64,000 bases of DNA from Lophium mytilinum (taxonomy: Eukaryota > Ascomycota > Dothideomycetes > Mytilinidiales > Mytilinidiaceae): the NCBI GenBank assembly GCA_010093605.1, contig MU004197.1:186001-250000 (forward strand), read 5' to 3'. How positions within the stretch are numbered: position 1 is the first letter of the stretch; each line of letters starts with the position of its first letter. This document shows positions 32,677 to 45,900 of the stretch, one piece after another. The notes beneath the pieces were generated by a model, which did not search any database, was not told the origin of the DNA, and saw only the letters and a list, made by a program, of their open reading frames with translations. Made by a program: the position numbers and the translations under genes.

Positions 32677-33092
32677 TCAACAAGCTATCATTTGTTCCCA
32701 GATCATGGGTGGACGGATGTCATCAGCCGCGTGGTCGATGACTTCGTAGCGATAGTTGCAGAAGTGAAAATAGTAGACGCGCAGCTCAGATGGGTCGAGG
32801 ACCATGTCATAGATCATTAGGCGGATCTCGGCGGGGAGATTGAGGAAAGGAAAGGTCGATTTAGAGATGAGGTCCTGAATACGCGTTAGTCGTATACAAA
32901 CCAGATTCATGAGATGGACCAACTTTTAGACAGTCCGCGTGAGAGGCGCTGGTGTGCAAGTCTGCTTCTACAATCTCGTCCACCCTGTCTTCATCCTCAT
33001 TGTCATTGCTGCGTCCCCCAGAAAGCTGGAAAGTTATAAGTCTGCTCCACTACGAAAACGAGGATGTCTGAAACCTTCTTTAGCTGCGTCAT
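32677..33092 (-). CDS. Truncated 2EXR-domain protein C (105 residues)
   Basis: Exons on the - strand are 33092-33075, 33025-32924 and 32874-32677, joined by two 49-bp introns in phase 0. Exon one encodes MTQLKK. Exon two is acidic and contains DEDRVDEIVEAD, the counterpart of the VEEIPR exon. Exon three begins the 2EXR domain (FPFLNLPAEIRLMIYDMVLD) but stops after about 50 residues, so most of the domain is missing; the beta-rich exon is also absent. Intact splice sites and an open frame argue that it is expressed rather than plain debris. Its 5' side carries a short minisatellite. It could be a decaying paralogue or a small regulatory variant. Confidence 0.6.
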
Positions 33093-33108
33093 CGTCGCAA
33101 CTGGTTGA

Positions 33109-33210
33109 GTGATGTTGGCTGGGAAACAGAGAATTATGTTGGTTGGAGAACAAAGAGTTATGTCGATTGAGAAACAAAGTGTGAAGCTGGTTGAGAAACT
33201 GAGAGCCCTG
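33109..33210 (+). repeat. Minisatellite of ~27-30-bp units beside gene C
   Basis: About four imperfect copies of a unit like TTGGTTGAGAAACAAAGAG directly upstream of the start of 2EXR gene C (which reads leftward). The repeat may lie in its 5' untranslated region or promoter. Confidence 0.6.
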
Positions 33211-33788
33211 GTAAATCAGAGCAAAGTAGTGTCGCTGCCTGCGAGGTTCTCACCAGACGCTTTCACTTTTCATGCCGTCATGACGTCACGTATCTCAAGG
33301 CTAGGGATGGGTAAGTAGTGTCCTGATCGAACTTTGAGAAGGACTCGTACCTTTATTCCCGACATCGTTGACAAAGAAGCGCGCTTGACGGTGGGGTTGG
33401 AATGAGGAAGAAGGTTGGAAGTGGGGAGCAAGACGTTGTCCGATTAAGCGATAGACCTCACGTGACTAGCTTCCAAACATCATAATACCGCAGCTAAACA
33501 CCCCAGTACGTCGCATGGGGTAAGCGAGAGGGATATCAGTCTTGCAAGGAGCCTTGAAGTAGATAAATAAACAATCAAAACATACATCCAGGGACACAGG
33601 GCGGTAGACGGGTATACGTGGATTCAAAAAAAGCGAATGACTCTGACTACAGGACAAAACTCCAGACAGACATGCGAACCCGAAGAGCACCGTCTTACCA
33701 ACCTCCCTACTCTCATCTCCCTGTCTTCCTCTACGAGCAACCTCAATGCAGAACGACACCCATCGAAACCTCCCACGCCACCACTCTC
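33211..33788. other. Intergenic stretch between gene C and the hydrolase gene
   Basis: No gene is supported; it holds the upstream region of gene C and the trailer of the hydrolase. Confidence 0.4.
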
Positions 33789-34767
33789 CTAATGCCCCTC
33801 CGCCAGCGACCGAATCTGCTTCGCAATCGCCCTCATCTCATCATACCCACGCGGAAAATCATGATCATGATGATGGAAACACTGCCTCGCGACACTCTTT
33901 TCACAAAGCTCATACGCCTCGCGGCCAAACTGCTCCTTATCCTCCGGGCAGCGAATATGCAGCGTCGGGATCTTAATCAACTGCCCATCTAAGGCCGGAT
34001 CCGCCTTCGTCAGGCCCACCGTATTATCCGTCAACACCCTCCTCCCATTCGCCAGCCTCGCGGGGAACAGCGCCTGCGAGTCCAGTAGCGGGTTCGCTCG
34101 CGCCAACATCATGTACAACGCCGCGTCTGACTCTTCGGGTTTGGGGATGTCGGGCTCGACTTTCTCGTCCATTTCGAGGATGCGGATGGGGGTTGGGCAG
34201 TTTATGAAGATGGCGAAGCGGAAGGGGAATTGGTCGGCGGTGGCGGTGGGGTTCTCGACGGCGAAGCGGATGATGGCTTGGGCGGCGAGGGAGGCGCCTT
34301 GGGAGTAGCCGAGCACGCCGTCGTAGGGGCCGTCGTCTTCGACGAGTTGGAGGAGTTCTTGCTCGGTTTCGATGACGTTGTAGGGGTCTAGCAGGTCGTA
34401 GTATTCCCATAGGCCGGAGTTGGCGAAGGTGTCGGTGTGGATGGCCCAGCCCTCTGGTTTGTGTTAGATATGGAGGTTGAGAGGTAGGAATTAGAAAGAA
34501 GGAAAGATAGAAAGAGAAGAGGGAAATACCTTTGGCATGCTGGACGGTGCCTTGCACGAACTCAAATTCGAAGTCGTCGAGTTGGGAGCGGAAGCCCGCT
34601 GGGTCTCATCAGCTTGGGGAAACGAGGTGCGGAGAGGGTAGAAGTAGCTTTCACGAACCTGTTTGCATTTTGAAGATCTATGGAACCTTTAGTATGATGT
34701 CTTGTCAAGTGGTTGAGATACTCACGTCATTGTTAGAGCCGCGTCCATGAAGGCAAAGAATTCTCAT
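33789..34767 (-). CDS. FSH1-family serine hydrolase (LovG-like), four exons
   Basis: Exons on the - strand are 34767-34726, 34677-34659, 34598-34530 and 34453-33789, giving 264 residues. The second exon is only 19 nt. The start MRILCLHGRGSNND is the typical FSH1 N-terminus. FEFEFVQGTV and GYSQGAS (nucleophile elbow) follow, then D in PEDKEQF and H in HHHDHDFPRG as the probable remainder of the triad. The family includes esterases and thioesterases such as LovG, which releases the product of the lovastatin diketide or nonaketide synthases. The PKS 5 kb away has no release domain, so product offloading is the natural inferred role. It could also be a general cytosolic esterase. Expected location: cytosol, no signal peptide. 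Confidence 0.88.
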
Positions 34768-36024
34768 TTTGGATGTTTTCAGGTGTTTACTGGGTCTGAA
34801 ACTAGGAGCTTATCGGAATACCGTTGGGGGCGAGAACAAAAACTCCCAAATAAATAGCAAGAAGTGGACGGGGTACGAAAGAGAGCAGAAACGTGGGAGC
34901 ACGTTCGACTGCCGTTGGATGTGCCCCATGATCTACGCTAAATTGACACTATGAAACGGAGGGGCGTGACGTTGCAATGAGCCAGGATACCGTTTCTCCA
35001 CAGTCACGATGCCCCAGGGATTCCCCGTTCTACATGACTCGAAAGCCTGCTCCAAGAAGGGATATCAATCCGGGGATCTGCACCCCACGCTTTAGTCGCC
35101 CATGGGGTAGAGTCGAAAGCAGATGGATGAAAATGACGAGGAGAAGGTACATTCATAGCTCCTCCTCGGACGCTAAACCCGTGAGTAACCTGCCGATAAG
35201 GATCGGCGTATGCGGGGAGACAGGGCAAGCATAGGCTAGGGAGATCATATCTTGTCGGCCGGACTTGCGGGGCTCCACATTACTACACCATGTTCTCGAA
35301 GCATTGTGGAGGTTATAGAATAGCCGATTCGTGGCTTTCTCGGGGCAGCATATATGCTGCATAGAACATCTAGACGCTGTTCCCCAGCCAGGGATCAAGC
35401 TGGATGCTTATCAAAAGGTCTCGAGGTGAATGATATTCTGGGTTTGGGGCTACCAGGGTTCCAGGCTTGATGAACCAGGGTCTGCGTGAAAGCATAGACT
35501 AGGCTGCGCCTGCATTAGCAACCGTTAGGCGAGCGCTGATCACACACGTGGCAGGGGGAGATTCCAACGGCTATGGCGCTCTGGATCGGCGCTAGGGGGT
35601 TGGCACGCCGTGGGGTAACGTGGGGCAAAGCAGCCAATTTCGACCTCAACCGTGGTTTCTCGCGGTATTCTCGGTTTGACTCCACTTGAGTCCTAAATTA
35701 CAGCGCACCGTGTGTCTCTACAGTCATGCATCCGCATTTGGCACTATCTCCGGGGGCGATGGTAATATGTTGATGGAGGCTTTGTGGGTCGGGCTCGAAT
35801 TGATACCGGCTACTGAGATGGGCAGGGCCTATTATCTCATAATCATTGGTAGGTACATGGGTAAGGTATCTTACTAGGTGCGAAACATGTGAAGTTCTAT
35901 GCCTCGTCTTTGTCACTTTAAGTACACAGTCTGCGTCTGCTCGACCCTGGCCCCTGTCATGACTCCCCTGCTAAGCCCCAAACCCCTTTCCACAGGCATG
36001 TGAGGACAGGGCACCGTCTTCTAC
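34768..36024. other. Intergenic stretch between hydrolase and exporter genes
   Basis: About 1.26 kb with no supportable gene. It contains the upstream region of the hydrolase and the 3' end of the exporter; both read leftward. Confidence 0.45.
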
Positions 36025-38188
36025 TCACATTTTCTCTTCATCTTTTTCTCGTGATGGTTGTCGCTCAATGACTGGCATCTCGCTACCAACCGTGTTGCCT
36101 GTTTCCTCGCTAATGTTGCGAGTATGGCCTTCACCTTGCGGCATAGCAGCGATGAGCGGATTCCAAGGGATGCAGTAGAAAACAATCGCACAAGCAATTG
36201 CGGAGGCAAACCCGAACATAAAGGTCTTCTTGATGGTGGCCATCATCGCAACGAGCACTTGCGGCAAAAGATCCGGAGGCACATCCTTGTGCACACGAGA
36301 CGGGTTATGCAGGACGGCGGCGGCGAACTCAGCAGGTAATCCTAGCGCAATGATTTTCTTGGTCAGGACCTGGTTGAAAATCGTGCTCGAAACAGGCATC
36401 GAAACAGATCTGTGCGGGTCGATCAGTGGGTGCACGGTTCTCGGAATTGTGCGGTAGATTTCGGAAACTTACGAGCCGAGCATGGAGGATAGGAACGTCA
36501 ATCCATTCGCAATGGAATGGAATTCTTCTCTTAGCAGTGTTTGACCAGGCACGACGTTTGCGATTATACAAAACCCGACGCCGAGACCGAGAAGGACCTC
36601 GTACGGAAATACTTTCAACAGTGATGTGTCGATGGTGAAGGTGAAGGTTACGAGAGCCGAGGCCGCGATCAGACACATCCCTCCGACCATGAAAAAGGGA
36701 TTGTAGAAGCGGACTTTGAAGACGCCTACGGCGGCGATAGTAGAGCCAACGCAGGTGCCTAGCACGTAGGGTAGCAATCGAATGGCACTTGCTTGCGCTG
36801 AGCGACCTTGGACGGCCTGGACAAACACGGTTAGCCATGTAAAAACAGGACTAGGCCAGGGTTCTTGGAGCATAGCTTACCTGGAAGAAGTATGATAGAA
36901 AGAAGACGTAATTTATGAAACTGCAAAATAGAAGAAAGAGACCTAAGCACGATCCCCAAACCGTTCTATGTCGAAGAATCTCCCGGGGTAGGAGGGTGAT
37001 ATCGAAAGGTGTTTGTAGTTCGTGGAGAACGAACCCGACCTGGAGCACGGCAGCCACACAGAGCAGTGCGATAACCTCGCTCGAAGACCACTGCGACGTC
37101 GACGCTATCTGGAGCGCGCAGATGAAGCATGTCAACGCCGCGACGAGTAAAGCTCCTCCGATTGGATCCAGTCGCTTCAGCTTCTGGTAAAGAGGCAGCG
37201 TGAAAAGATTTGTTCTGGGGTTCTCATTGGGGAACACCAGAAAGGCGACGGCGATAGATGCACCTGCAATAGGCGCATTGATCCAGAAGGTCCAACGCCA
37301 CCCGATCGAATCAGCGATGACGCCGCCCAAAAGAGGTCCCATCATGGAGCAGACGCCTAAGGCCTTGTCAGAAAAGTCTTGAAATCAGGGGTAGTAACAC
37401 GTCTCACCCATGATGACGGCGCCCACTCCCTCCAGGAATGTCCGTTTGCTGCGTGGCACAGCGAGCATGATGATCCGGAATGCGCCCGTCAAGATCCCTG
37501 CCGCGCCAACCCCAGCTATGGCGCGACCAGCGATGAAAACGGACGAAGTCTTCGCTGCGGCAGAGCAGACTGAGCCTCCTGCAATTTATCAGCTTGTGAC
37601 AGCGGCCGTAAAGATGAGGGGATAGACTAACCGACTAGGATAATCAGCGCGAGGATAAAGACCGGTTTGAGTCTCCATAGCGTGTAGGCTTTGCCATAGA
37701 TGGGCATCATGACGGTCATTGGAAGGAAGTACGCCGATGCATACCATCCAATATCTCTTGGTACGCGGAACTCAGCTACCAGGATGGGAAGAATTGTCGC
37801 TGCAGATCCACACTATGTTAGCGTGTTGAACAAGGGGGTTGCGGGAGTTTCCACTTGCCGACTGCTGTGTCATCCAATGCCGTCTATTGACAAACGCGTC
37901 AGGGTGTTAGTTACGGTGCTCCGTGGTACATCTGACAGGAAGCCTACTTGCCACCATGTAGGGGATCATTCCACTCAAGATGATGAGCACCAGCCTCCAT
38001 CCGCGCGGGTACGAGACGATGAAGTCAACTTCCCCTTGCACGAATTCGATCTGAGATGTTTCGTTCTCGGAGACTCGGTATAAATCGCGAAGAGTCTCGA
38101 TCGAGGTGTGGATTGACCGGAGAACCTTTCTGCGATGCGGTACTCGTGGAGGCTCTCCGAAGGCGATCGGGAAAATAGTAGAGGCCAT
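36025..38188 (-). CDS. MFS exporter, DHA2/toxin-efflux type, seven exons
   Basis: Exons on the - strand are 38188-37952, 37883-37859, 37799-37632, 37578-37408, 37356-36881, 36816-36473 and 36409-36025, giving 601 residues. A soluble N-terminus of about 65 residues precedes the membrane segments. Motifs include LDDTAV in TM1, DIGWYASAYFLP, the G/R motif AGRAIAGVGAAGIL and WRWTFWINAPI, characteristic of 14-TM drug:H+ antiporters such as fungal toxin pumps. The first two introns use GC rather than GT donors (both GGCAAGT), and the exon between them is only 25 nt. The others are ordinary GT-AG introns. It lies next to and divergent from the PKS, so it probably exports the polyketide or protects the cell from it. 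Plasma membrane location is expected. Confidence 0.9.
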
Positions 38189-39901
38189 CGTTACGGGTCG
38201 GCGAGAGGTGCTCGAAGTCTGGCGGGGGAATGTCGCCGATTAGTATCCTTATTTTTTGCCGGCTTATGGCGGATGCTGTGTGATGACATGCCGCAGTTGT
38301 AGCATAACGGCTTGGCTGCCGCGTGCTGTCTAGACTACCATCCTGAGAAATCATAGATAGAAGACTAGTGCGTGCATTGCCATGTGCTGGACGGGGTTAG
38401 AGTCTAGCGCACGAAAAGCGTTGTGGCCGGATCTGACATAACCCTTGCTCCTTTTAGCAAACGGCGACGCTGCTTCTTCTGGTTTAGTAAATTTTCTTGT
38501 TTCCTGGTCAAAAGTGGATACCATGGGAGCCCAGGCGTGACCAACCCTGGAACGCCACAAACCTGCATCTCTGATTGATCCTCTGTCTTGGTACGATTTT
38601 CGGACGTTCAGCTAAAGAAGATAGAACCAATGCACAGTTATTGCGCTGTACATGATAATCATCTCAGGTAATAAGATCACTAGCCAAACGATTGCTCAAG
38701 CTACTTACGCCGATAGTTGGGCCTTACGTTGTCAGTGTTTTCCTCCAAAGATACACATGTCCTCCAAGCGACGCTTGTAGTCGTAGTATATCTCGTAGTC
38801 GTTGAAGCTAAAGCTCAAAGCAGTGGCAACCCCCTGGTAATCCCGCGCCCCAGGAGGATAGATCACCGGCCATAAGGGGTTTGCCGTATGCGGTCCGCGG
38901 AGGCTTCCAACCAGGTAGTCCGCGTGGTATGTGATAGCTCAGTGCAATGGGAAGACGTCGAGTGCACCAGCAGGGGCTCTGCGCACGGACCATGTCACTC
39001 AGCTGGCTTCTTGGGCGACGCAACTTCGTTAAACGCGCAGCTTTTCATACGTGTCTGCCATTCATATAATCATTTTACTTATCGAGGAATAAATTCCGCT
39101 GAGCTGGATGCAACGTCAGTGGGTAGTAGAACAAGCTGGGTGCTGGCCACTAGAAGCCAGCGTCCAAAAAGATCTTCTCAGCAGCAGAGCTGGCATCTGA
39201 CAGTACCATCGCGAATACGATCAGCATCGTTGTGACCGTTCTATGGAGCACGGTTTCGGTTCTCGCCCGGGTCGAAACATCTCGCACATGCTAGTCTGAT
39301 GCAAGTCACTACGGTCCTGCAATCTCGAGTCTGTAGGCATGGTACGACTCCGTGCGATGCTCATACAAAGCTCTGGATAAAGCTAGGGTGTTAATGCGAT
39401 GTGACCAGATAATGGCTCGCGCTTGCTGTTGTCCGAACCCGAAAACTCGACCCCGTCCTAAGACCCTCCAATAAATCAAGACCAAAGGTCCTTTGGCCCG
39501 GATTGCGAATTCTCAGCAGTCTGGGCCAACATTGCATGAATATATCCGGCATGACTCGTCTGGACTAATCCAGACACGGCTGTGGGGTAGTACCCACTCG
39601 AAGCAACCTTGGTATCAGAACCTTATCTGCTTCGAGAACTCTATGGCGAATCTGGTCTGGGGTACATATCTCTGGGGTACAGATACGAGGATACCTTGTT
39701 TTGAGGGGAAAGCTCGGCCCAATTTATAGGTCTAAAGAAAGGAGACTAATACACCGAGCTATGAAGCTCTGAGGAACCATATATCTACCCCTTCGCCGTC
39801 CACGGATCTTCTTCACCTCCCAGAAATCTCAACATTTCTTCCTACTCTTTGATACCCAGCCGCAAGGTTCTTGTACGTTCGTAATTGGTCCCTGTTCTAT
39901 C
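38189..39901. promoter_or_regulatory. 1.7-kb divergent intergenic region between exporter and PKS
   Basis: The exporter reads left and the PKS reads right from this stretch, so both promoters lie here and the two genes could be co-controlled. I see no convincing gene. CGG/CCG-rich spots near 39.25 kb could be sites for a Zn2Cys6 regulator, but such short motifs are not diagnostic, and no cluster-specific regulator gene is in the window. Confidence 0.5.
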
Positions 39902-42900
39902 ATGTCTCCTCACGCCAATGATACTCCCGCCTTCGAGGCCTTCGAGTCGAATGGTGCCAACGGAGGTGGTAATGCGGAGGCACTCAACGACTTCCCCATT
40001 GCCATCATTGGTATGGCATGCCGCTTCCCTCAAGATGCGGTAAACACGGAGAAGTTCTGGGATCTCCTTATCAACGGTCGCTCCGCAATGACTGAGTTTC
40101 CACCGGAGAAGATGACCACCGAAGCTCATTATCACCCTGATCCTGCTCATGCTGGCACCGTAAGTCCCATCGAACATGAGAATCCTATTCTTCTAATGCT
40201 GTGACTTCAGACGAGCTGCAGAGGTGGCTACTTCATGAAGCATAATGGAGCGGCTTTTGATGCGCCATTCTTCAACATCACCAAAAATGAAGCTTTGACC
40301 ATGGATACTCAGCAGCGTCTTTTGATGGAAAACGTGTACGAATCGCTAGAAAACGGTATTTCCCTCTTGCACTTGCCCTAAAACAAATTACCACTGACCC
40401 AAAATAGCTGGAATACCGTTAGATAAAGTTATTGGTTCTAACACGTCCGTTTATGTCGGCGCATTTTCCATCGATTGCAGCGACATCTTCACCGCAGATC
40501 ACGAAGCGATTATGAAGTACTCGGCGACCGGAAACTCCCTCGCCATCTTGTCCAATCGTATCAGCTACTTCTACGATCTAAAGGGTACTAGTATATCGGT
40601 TGATACTGCTTGTTCTAGTAGTATGGTAGCTTTCCATCTTGCATGTCAAGATCTTCGCAACGGAAACTCTGAAATGGTAAGTCTGTCCAATTACCACCTA
40701 CAAAAGCAGCTCTGACAGTATCTTCAACAGTCTATCGTCGGCGGCGCCAATATCCTCGAGAACCCTGACAAGATGTACCGTATGAGCAACAACGGCTTCC
40801 TCTCCCCAGACAGCAAATGTTACAGCTTCGACTCTCGCGCTAATGGCTACTCTCGAGGCGAGGGCATTGGCTCTCTTATCCTCAAGCCTCTACACACTGC
40901 CATTCGCGACGGAGATGTCATCCGCGCCGTAGTCCGCTCAACCGGACTCAATCAGGACGGCAGGACCCCCGGAATGACGCTCCCCAGCAAGAACGCCCAA
41001 GAAACTCTCATTCGGAAGGTTTATGCCAATGCTGGGCTCGACCTTCGAGACACCGAATTCATCGAAGCTCATGGCACCGGTACGGCTGCTGGCGACCCTA
41101 TCGAAGCAAGTGCTATTGCAGCTGCCTGGAGCGGGCGGAACGGCGAAAACCCGCTCTATATTGGCGCTGCGAAAGCTAACATCGGTCATTTGGAGGGATC
41201 TTCGGGTGTAGCAGGTTTGATCAAGACCGTCATGGTGCTTGAGAAGGCTATTATCCCGCCGAATATCAACTTTGAGAAGGTTAACCCGAAGATTCTTCCG
41301 GAGAAGTGGGGGATTGCAGTAAGTTCTTTCTTGAATTACACTCAGCATTCAAATCTTTGATTGACTAACGATTCTAGTTCCCTACCAAACCTATGCCTTG
41401 GCCAAGTGAAGGCCCCAGGAGGGCGTCTATCAACTCCTTCGGCTTTGGAGGAACGAATGCCCATGCTGTTCTTGACGACGCATACAACTACCTCAACAAC
41501 CGAGGCCTTCGCGGTTCTCACTGCTCGGTTTCCAAACCTCCAACTCTAGCAGAAATCATGGAAGGAGTGGCAAAGGAGGAAGCACCCGCCGAGGTTACCA
41601 ACGGAGACTCCAATGGGAACTCGAATGGCATATCCGACAGTATCTCTAACGGGATCACTAACGGTGATTCCAACGGTCTCTCTAACGGCCACGCCAACGG
41701 CCACTCCAACGGCCACTCCAACGGCGTATCAAACGGTGTATCCAACGATATTTCTAATGGCGTCTCCAAGTCCAATGGTGTCTCCAACGGCGCACCGACC
41801 CAGTCAGGTACAAGCAGAGTGTTTGTCCTTTCCGCGTCGGACGAAGCGGGAATCAAGCGAGCTGCGGAGGGACTCAGTACCTACCTGGCGTCGATTCCCC
41901 CTCCTAAGAACGAAGAGAGCTACCTCGACAGTCTGGCGTATACCTTGTCTGAGAAGCGCACCCTGTTCTCCTGGAAAACCTTTGTCGTCGCGAACTCTCT
42001 CGAAGACCTTATCCAACAACTCAATGAGGGACTCAAAGCACCCAAGCGCACGCGCGCTCGTGAAGTCCCTACTCTGGGCTTCGTGTTCACCGGTCAAGGA
42101 GCGCAATGGCATGCTATGGGCCGCGAGCTCTTGTCATACCCCATCTTTAGGAGAAGTGTTCAAGATGCTTCTGACTACCTCCGATCCCTAGGCAGCGTGT
42201 CGAACATGATGGGTAAGCCTCTCTAAGTTTATTGAAGTCAACCACAGCCACTGACCACGATTACAGATGAACTACTCAAAGACAAGGAGTCAAGCAACAT
42301 CGGCCATCCAGTTCTCAGCCAGACGCTTTGCACCGTTCTCCAAGTTGCATTGGTCGATCTCCTCAATGCCTGGAACATCGCACCGACTAGAGTCATTGGG
42401 CACTCGTCTGGTGAGATCGGTGCCGCTTACTGCGTCGGAGCGCTATCCCGAGAATCAGCATGGAGGATCGCATACTCCCGCGGCGTCGTCTCTGCTAGCC
42501 TAATGGGTGGCAAGGGTGCTATGATGGCCGTCGGAATGACCGAGGACGCCCTTGAGCCATTCTTAGAACAAGTTGACAGCGAGCTATCCGGCGAGCTTGT
42601 CAAGGCTTGCTACAACAGCCCAAGTAATATCACCGTGTCAGGTGACGAGGCCAAGATCGATCTTCTGAAGACCAAGTTGGATGCCGAGAACGTGTTCGCA
42701 AGGAAGCTCGCTGTTAAGAACGCCTATCACTCCGGCCACATGAAGGCCGTCGCGGATGAGTACCTCAGACTTATTGGAACTATCGAGAAGGGCTCCGCCG
42801 CCGTCGGCAAGAAGCCCCAAATGTTCTCCACGGTCATCGGTCAGCAGATTCCCGTCCTCAAACTCAGCAACCCTCAATACTGGGTCGACAATATGGTCTC

Positions 42901-45900
42901 TCCCGTGCGCTTCACTCAAACCTTAGAAGCCATGTGCTCGAACACCGGAGGGAAGTCGAAGCTTCGCGCCGAGCGTGGTGCTGATATCGCTATCCAGCAT
43001 TTGGTTGAGATTGGCCCTCACTCGGCAATGCAGAGCGCCATTCGGGACACCATGCTCTTGCAGACGATATTCTCCAGCATCGGATATTCAACTGTTCTCA
43101 CACGCAACGTCTCCGCGGTAACGACGAGTCTTCAAGCTGCTGGCAGCCTGCTCTGCTTGAACTACCCGGTCGACCTCAACGCTCTCAACTACGCATCTCG
43201 TATTCCTTTCACGAAGAATCATCTTCATCCCCAGATGCTGGTAGATCTGCCTCCGTACAAGTTCAACTACAGCCGTACGTACTGGCCTGAGACCCGCATC
43301 AGCAAGAACTTCCGCTTCCGCAAGCATCCTCGACACGATCTACTCGGCGCTCCTGTCACCGACTGGGACCAGGATGAGCCCAAATGGAGACAGCATATCC
43401 GCGTCAGCGAGATTCCGTGGGTCAAAGATCACAAGGTCACAAGCAGCAACGTCTACCCTGGAATGGGATACGTCGTCATGGCTATTGAAGCCATGAAGCA
43501 GCTTGCAGGACCTGATGCAAACATATCTGGATATCGGCTTCGCGACGTCAACATCAAGGCCGCCCTGCAGGTACCTGAGACTGAAGAAGGAGTAGAAGTT
43601 GCCTTCTCCATGCGACATGTCACCGAGTCCAGTCTCGCAGGATCGGTGGGATGGTGGGAGTTCAGAGTCTCATCGTACAATCCCAACACCGATGGCTGGA
43701 ATGAACATTGCCGGGGCATGGTGTCCGCTGAGCCTGCCACCGAGACTGGCCAGGTTGATGGAGGCCGAGAGGCTGCGCTTGAGGCCGAGAGCCAGAAGCA
43801 GATGCTCGCCGAGGCTATTGAGAGATGTAGCGCTCCATTCGACATGTCGCGCGCATACTCCGAACTCTTTGGCATCGGTCTTGCGTATGGTCCAACCTTC
43901 AGGAACCTTTCCAACGTATGGCGCGGGGGTGAAGCCAAAGAAGCAAGAGGTACCATTACCATCCCAGACGTCAAGGCCGTCATGCCCAAGCACTACCAGA
44001 TGCCCCATATCATCCATCCCGGCACCTTGGACAGTATGCTACATATCTTCCTTGCTGCTATCCAGGATGAGGGGGCCGGTCTTAGCGAGCCTATGGTTCC
44101 AGTGTTTGTACGAGAACTCTGGGTCAGCGCCGATCTCAGCAAAGAGCCCAATCAGACTTTCAACTGCCACGGCACCGTGAAGAAGACAGGCCACAGCAAG
44201 ATTGAGTCTACCGTTCGCGCTTGGGACGAGCATACCAACACAGTCAAGGTCCTGATCAAGGACATTCAAGCCACTCCTTTGCAAAACAACTCTACCGGAG
44301 GCGGCGATCGCGATCTTAGCTGGAACGTGGAAACAAAGCCGGATATCGACCTTCTCAGCAGCGAGCAGAGCTTGGCGTACTTCAAAAAGATTTCTAAGAA
44401 GCCGAGATTGGATGATGCTGCCATGACCAAGCTTTCCCACGATCTGAATCTAGCGTCAACTATTTACATTGTCGATGGCCTCAAAGAGGTATCGAAGACG
44501 ACATTAGAAGGCCTTCCGGATCACAACCAAAAGTATCTCGAATGGCTTCACCACATGGAGGAGCGCTACCAGAAGGGCACCATTTCTCACCAGACCCCAG
44601 AATGGGAATCCCTCATAAACGACCCGGTGCGCAAGGAACAGTTCCTCCAAGAACACTGCTTCCAGGAAGACTCAAGTGCCGAGTTCAAGCTCATCGCCCG
44701 TGTAGGTGCCGCTATTCCAGGCATCTTACGACAAGAGGCCGACGCATTGCAGCTCATGTTCGGAGATGACCTGCTTGATCACTACTATGGAGAGCTTGAT
44801 GGCAACGTCATCATCCAAGACACCCTCCGTGCATATCTCAGCACGCTGAGCCACAAGTACGTCAACCTTAAGGTCATTGAAATCGGATCCGGCACTGGAG
44901 GCACGACTCTGCCCGTGATTGAAGCACTCAGCCCTGTCGGCAAGGACGGTAACATGACCAAGAACTCCCGGCTTTCGCAGTTCACCTACACTGATATCTC
45001 AGCCGGATTCTTCGACAAGGCGAAGACCAAGTTCAAGGCGTGGAAGAACATCATGGAGTTCCGCCGGTTGGATATCGAGAAAGACCCCGTCGGCCAAGGA
45101 TTTGAGGCTGGCACATACGACATCGTCCTTGCGGCCAATGTGCTTCACGCCACTCAGGACCTGACCACCACTCTTACGAATGCCCGGAAGCTGCTCCGCC
45201 CTGGTGGAAAGCTACTTCTTCACGAGGGTATCGGCCTCGAGCTTCTTAGCGTACCGCTGGCATTTGGCGCCCTCTCCGGCTGGTGGCTCAGCGTTGAACC
45301 TTACCGAAGATGGGGTCCTCTCGTCGACGAGAAGCACTGGGACCAAGCTTTCAAAGCGGCAGACTTCACTGGTACTGATCTGATCCTTCCAGATTACCAA
45401 GACGACCTTATCCATTCGCAGAGCTTGATGATAGCCAGTGCCGTGGACCCTACTCCAGCAGAGCGTCAGTCCCCAGATACCATCGTGCTCACGACCGAGG
45501 CGCAAAGCAAATCCTCCCTCGTTTCGTCGGTCGTGGAGTCTTTGGAGAAATTTGGTCTTCCCAGTGTAAAGGTTGTCGACTGGAGACATCTCGCTGATAT
45601 CGAAGTGAAAGAGTCTACATTCGTCTCACTTTTAGATCTCGACCATCCCGTTCTTTTGGATGTTTCAGAGTCCGACTTCGCCAATCTTAAAAAGTTATTC
45701 CTAACGTCTCAGGGAGGCCTATGGGTTGGTAAGTCCGCGATAGCCCATCCCGACGCAGCCATCGCCACTGGCTTCATTCGCACCGCTCGCTGGGAGCGTG
45801 ACTTAGACACCTGCGACCTCGTCACCCTTGGTCTAGAAGACAGCGAACTCCATTCAGATGCGCAGACGGCCAAGCATATCAGTAAAATCTTCGATCATCA

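Noticed and set aside
34024-34557. 177-codon open frame overlapping the hydrolase on the same strand
   Set aside because: It reads the hydrolase exons and intron in a different frame and is rich in Arg and His; the FSH1 frame carries the GYSQG motif.
38200-39850. A pathway regulator gene between exporter and PKS
   Set aside because: No Zn2Cys6 motif or other DNA-binding domain can be read in either strand.
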